From positions 1-8,091 of the forward strand of contig CAITIF010000636.1 of the NCBI GenBank assembly GCA_903892365.1: a DNA stretch of 8,091 bases, given 5' to 3'. Shown in pieces: positions 5,621 to 8,091 of this stretch (its first letter is position 1; each line of letters opens with the position of its first letter). Below the pieces are notes generated by a model. That model did not search any database. It was not told the DNA's origin and was given only the letters and a program-made list of their open reading frames with translations. The translations under genes and the position numbers were made by a program. The stretch is from an uncultured Pirellula sp. GTDB taxonomy: Bacteria > Planctomycetota > Planctomycetia > Pirellulales > Pirellulaceae.

Positions 5621-8091
5621 ATGGTTGCTCTTTTGTTTTCAAGACCTACTCGAATCTGGTTGATGTTTTGCGCATCCATCCTTTTCGTTTCCAATGGCTT
5701 TTCCAAAGTCACTTGGGCCAACGACTGGACGGTCGATCCACCTGCGATTCAGCTTCAGGGGAACTTTGAGACATTGCAAATATTGGTTTCACAGCCGAGT
5801 TCTACACTTCCATCCGATCCTACGCGAGCAGACGACTTAACAAGTCGATCCACCTATGTGTCATCCAATCCAGCGATTTGTACTGTCGATGCTTCAGGTC
5901 GAGTGACGGCTCGATCTAATGGCGATACAGAAATTCAAATCAGTTCGAATGGGACAATCAAGACGATTCCCGTCAGCGTTCAAGGAGTTCTGGCGGTTCC
6001 TAAACTGGATTTTGTCAATGACATCCAGCCAGTTCTTTATCGAGCGGGTTGCAATTCAGGCAGTTGTCACGCAAGCCAATATGGAAAAGGGGGCTTCACT
6101 CTTTCGGTGATGGGATTCGATCCGGTGATGGACTACAACGCGATGGCAGTTCATTCGCGAGGCAGACGCATCTCCATGGCCAGCCCTACCGAAAGCCTGC
6201 TTTTGAAGAAAGGGGCTATGGCGGTCGCCCATGGTGGCGGGGAACGGCTGCCAGTGGGTAGCAATGAATTTGAAATGCTGAAAGCCTGGATCTCCGGTGG
6301 GGCGGCTAAGCCCGATCTTCAAGCACCGCAGGTGACCAAGCTTCGAGTGACGCCCACGCTACGGGTCTTAGAACTTGGGGCATCCCAGCAAATCCGAGTG
6401 GTCGCAGAATACTCGCACGGTCGAAACCGTGACGTAACCAGTTTGGTTCGCTTTGACAGCATGGATGAATCGGTAATCGAAGTGAACCGACATGGTTTGA
6501 CGAAGGCTATTGGAAAGGGGCAAGCGGCTTTGATGATTCGGTTTGCTGGCCATGCAGAAATTGCAACTTTCGTGGTTCCGTTTTCGGCGGAGGCGAATTT
6601 AGCCAATTGGCAGGCCCAAAACTACATTGATGAACATGCTGCAACCAAGTTTCGCGAGCTGGGTTTGAGCCCGTCGGGATTGTGCGACGATTCTACGTTT
6701 TTGCGCCGCGCTTACTTGGATGCCATCGGTACACTTCCAACGATCGATGAAGCGAAAGCGTTTTTAGAATCGGCACAGCCCGATAAACGAGCGTTGCTGA
6801 TTAACCGATTATTAGGGTTTACTACAGATCCCGCTGCTGCCAAACATACGGATGCTTACGCTGCTTTCTGGAGCTTAAAGTGGGCGGATTTGATTCGCAA
6901 CAACAGCACCGTGGTTGGTGAAAGCGGTATGTGGGCCATGCACAATTGGCTTCGCGAAGTGTTTCGAACCAATAAGCCCATGGATCAATTTGTTCAAGAG
7001 TTAGTGACGGCTAAGGGCTCGATCTTTTCCAACGGGCCTGCCAACTACTATCGCATTGCGAGCAACCCACCTGATCTGGCCGAATCGACCGCTCAATTGT
7101 TTATGGGGACGCGACTGCAATGCGCAAAGTGCCATCACCATCCTTATGAAAGATACAGCCAATCGGATTACTACGGCTTCGCTGCGTTTTTTGCTCGCGT
7201 AGGGAACAAAGGTAGTGCGGAATTCGGAGTCTTTGGAGGAGAAGTGGTGGTTACGGTAAATTCCGGAGGCGAGGTCACGCATCCCAAGACAGGTGCCGTG
7301 ATGAAGCCAACACCTTTGTTCGCCGAGCCTGTCGATGATCCGCAAGATCGACGCGTTGCGTTGTCCAAATGGTTGACCAGCACCGATAACGATTTGTTCG
7401 CACGCAACCTAGTCAATCGCTACGTTGGCTATTTGTTGGGACGCGGACTTGTCGACCCGATCGATGATCTTCGTTCCACGAATCCTCCTTCCAACGTCGC
7501 TTTGATGGACGCGTTGGTCGCTGATTTTCGGACTAGCAAGTTTAATGTGAAGCATCTGATGCGGTCGATCATGAATTCTCGACTGTACCAACTCGATTCG
7601 CAACCGACGCCTGAAAATGTGACAGATGGACGATTTTACAGTCACTACAAAGTGAAGCGTCTGGGGGCAGAAACACTTTTGGATGGCATCGATTACGCAA
7701 CCGGGGTCTTGACCAAGCACCCGAGTTTGCCGCTAGGAACACGAGCGATCGAACTTCCGGACGCTAACACCACCAATCCATTTCTGATGGTCTTTGGGAA
7801 ACCGAAACGAGCTTCGGTTTGTGAATGCGAGCGATCTCCCGATGAGAATCTTGCTCAGGCTTTGCACGTTCTCAATGGTGATATCTTGGCTGGCAAGCTG
7901 GCGGATGCAAACGGCCGGGTCGCAAAGCTCGTTGCGAACACAGTACCTGACGAGGCGAAAATACAAGAACTGTATCTTTCGACGTTGTGTCGCCAACCTT
8001 CACGTGAAGAAATGGAGACGGCGCAAGGCTTAGTCGCTTCAAGCCCTTCCCCCACCGATGCATACCAGGACCTGCTATGGGCCCTGATCAA
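5621..8091 (+). CDS. Secreted Ig-like/cytochrome-like/DUF1549/DUF1553 protein, 3'-truncated by window edge
   Basis: The reading frame is open from ATG 5621 through the last base (823 complete codons). A Sec-type signal peptide is likely: Arg8/Arg11, a hydrophobic core at about 12-23, and cleavage perhaps after Ala33. Then come: a bacterial Ig-like domain (about 36-122, with SSNPAICTVDASGRVTA); a planctomycete-cytochrome-like domain (about 131-228) with CNSGSCH, a CX4CH motif (Cys144, Cys149, His150), and an AHGGGERLP loop; a second Ig-like domain (about 238-321); DUF1549 (about 335-527) with FLRRAYLDAIGTLPT and CAKCHHHP (Cys501, Cys504, His505); and DUF1553 from about 575 with LSKWLTS, LVNRYVGYLLGRGL and CECERSPDENLAQALHVLNG (from Cys734). 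The last visible residues, YQDLLWALI, fall in a motif that usually ends these proteins within about a dozen residues, so little is missing. Likely envelope-located and the partner of the DUF1501 gene just upstream. Haem binding and function are inferred. Confidence 0.93.
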   Translation, partial: MVALLFSRPTRIWLMFCASILFVSNGFSKVTWANDWTVDPPAIQLQGNFETLQILVSQPSSTLPSDPTRADDLTSRSTYVSSNPAICTVDASGRVTARSNGDTEIQISSNGTIKTIPVSVQGVLAVPKLDFVNDIQPVLYRAGCNSGSCHASQYGKGGFTLSVMGFDPVMDYNAMAVHSRGRRISMASPTESLLLKKGAMAVAHGGGERLPVGSNEFEMLKAWISGGAAKPDLQAPQVTKLRVTPTLRVLELGASQQIRVVAEYSHGRNRDVTSLVRFDSMDESVIEVNRHGLTKAIGKGQAALMIRFAGHAEIATFVVPFSAEANLANWQAQNYIDEHAATKFRELGLSPSGLCDDSTFLRRAYLDAIGTLPTIDEAKAFLESAQPDKRALLINRLLGFTTDPAAAKHTDAYAAFWSLKWADLIRNNSTVVGESGMWAMHNWLREVFRTNKPMDQFVQELVTAKGSIFSNGPANYYRIASNPPDLAESTAQLFMGTRLQCAKCHHHPYERYSQSDYYGFAAFFARVGNKGSAEFGVFGGEVVVTVNSGGEVTHPKTGAVMKPTPLFAEPVDDPQDRRVALSKWLTSTDNDLFARNLVNRYVGYLLGRGLVDPIDDLRSTNPPSNVALMDALVADFRTSKFNVKHLMRSIMNSRLYQLDSQPTPENVTDGRFYSHYKVKRLGAETLLDGIDYATGVLTKHPSLPLGTRAIELPDANTTNPFLMVFGKPKRASVCECERSPDENLAQALHVLNGDILAGKLADANGRVAKLVANTVPDEAKIQELYLSTLCRQPSREEMETAQGLVASSPSPTDAYQDLLWALI

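Noticed and set aside
6050..7144. Firm annotation of the last protein as a functional dihaem cytochrome
   Set aside because: The motifs are compatible with haem attachment, but neither haem binding nor distal ligands can be established from the sequence alone.
7001..7996. Several minus-strand frames near the window end
   Set aside because: All lie opposite the continuous DUF1549/DUF1553 frame from 5621, which explains this region.

Overview
The window looks like a chromosomal segment from a planctomycete, most likely a Pirellulales relative (Rhodopirellula/Blastopirellula-like). It has roughly 50 % GC. It consists almost entirely of the DUF1501, DUF1549/DUF1553 and planctomycete-cytochrome-like families, which are strongly expanded in that phylum. 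The assignment rests on protein family content and characteristic motifs read by eye, not on a database match.

Layout, all on the + strand. (1) 1-2501: the C-terminal part of a DUF1549/DUF1553 protein that starts upstream of the window. (2) 2592-4043: a complete DUF1501 protein of 483 aa with a Tat signal. (3) 4044-4277: the only sizeable intergenic gap. It holds short repeats, a strong extended -10 promoter candidate and a pyrimidine-rich leader. (4) 4278-5606: a second complete DUF1501 protein of 442 aa with a Tat signal. (5) 5621 to the window end: a large secreted protein with two Ig-like domains, a cytochrome-like domain with a CX4CH motif, DUF1549 (CXXCH) and DUF1553. It runs open through the last base and probably lacks only its final dozen or so residues. 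No RNA genes, CRISPR arrays, insertion sequences or phage genes were seen.

The genes form two modules, each pairing one DUF1549/DUF1553 protein with one DUF1501 protein, in opposite internal order: [DUF1549/1553, DUF1501] then [DUF1501, Ig/cytochrome/DUF1549/1553]. In the second module the two genes are 14 nt apart with a consensus ribosome binding site in the gap, and a promoter lies ahead of the pair, so they probably form an operon. The two DUF1501 proteins carry twin-arginine signals and motifs reminiscent of the alkaline phosphatase/sulfatase superfamily. The last large protein has a Sec-type signal, and the first belongs to a family that is usually exported. The picture is an exported, possibly haem- and metal-dependent system acting outside the cytoplasm. 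The substrate is unknown, and nothing here identifies it.

By family this is recognisable planctomycete content, not a clearly new system. The less ordinary points are the paired-module arrangement, the CX4CH motif set between two Ig-like domains, the divergent C-terminal motif in the second DUF1501 protein, and the repeat-bearing promoter between the modules.
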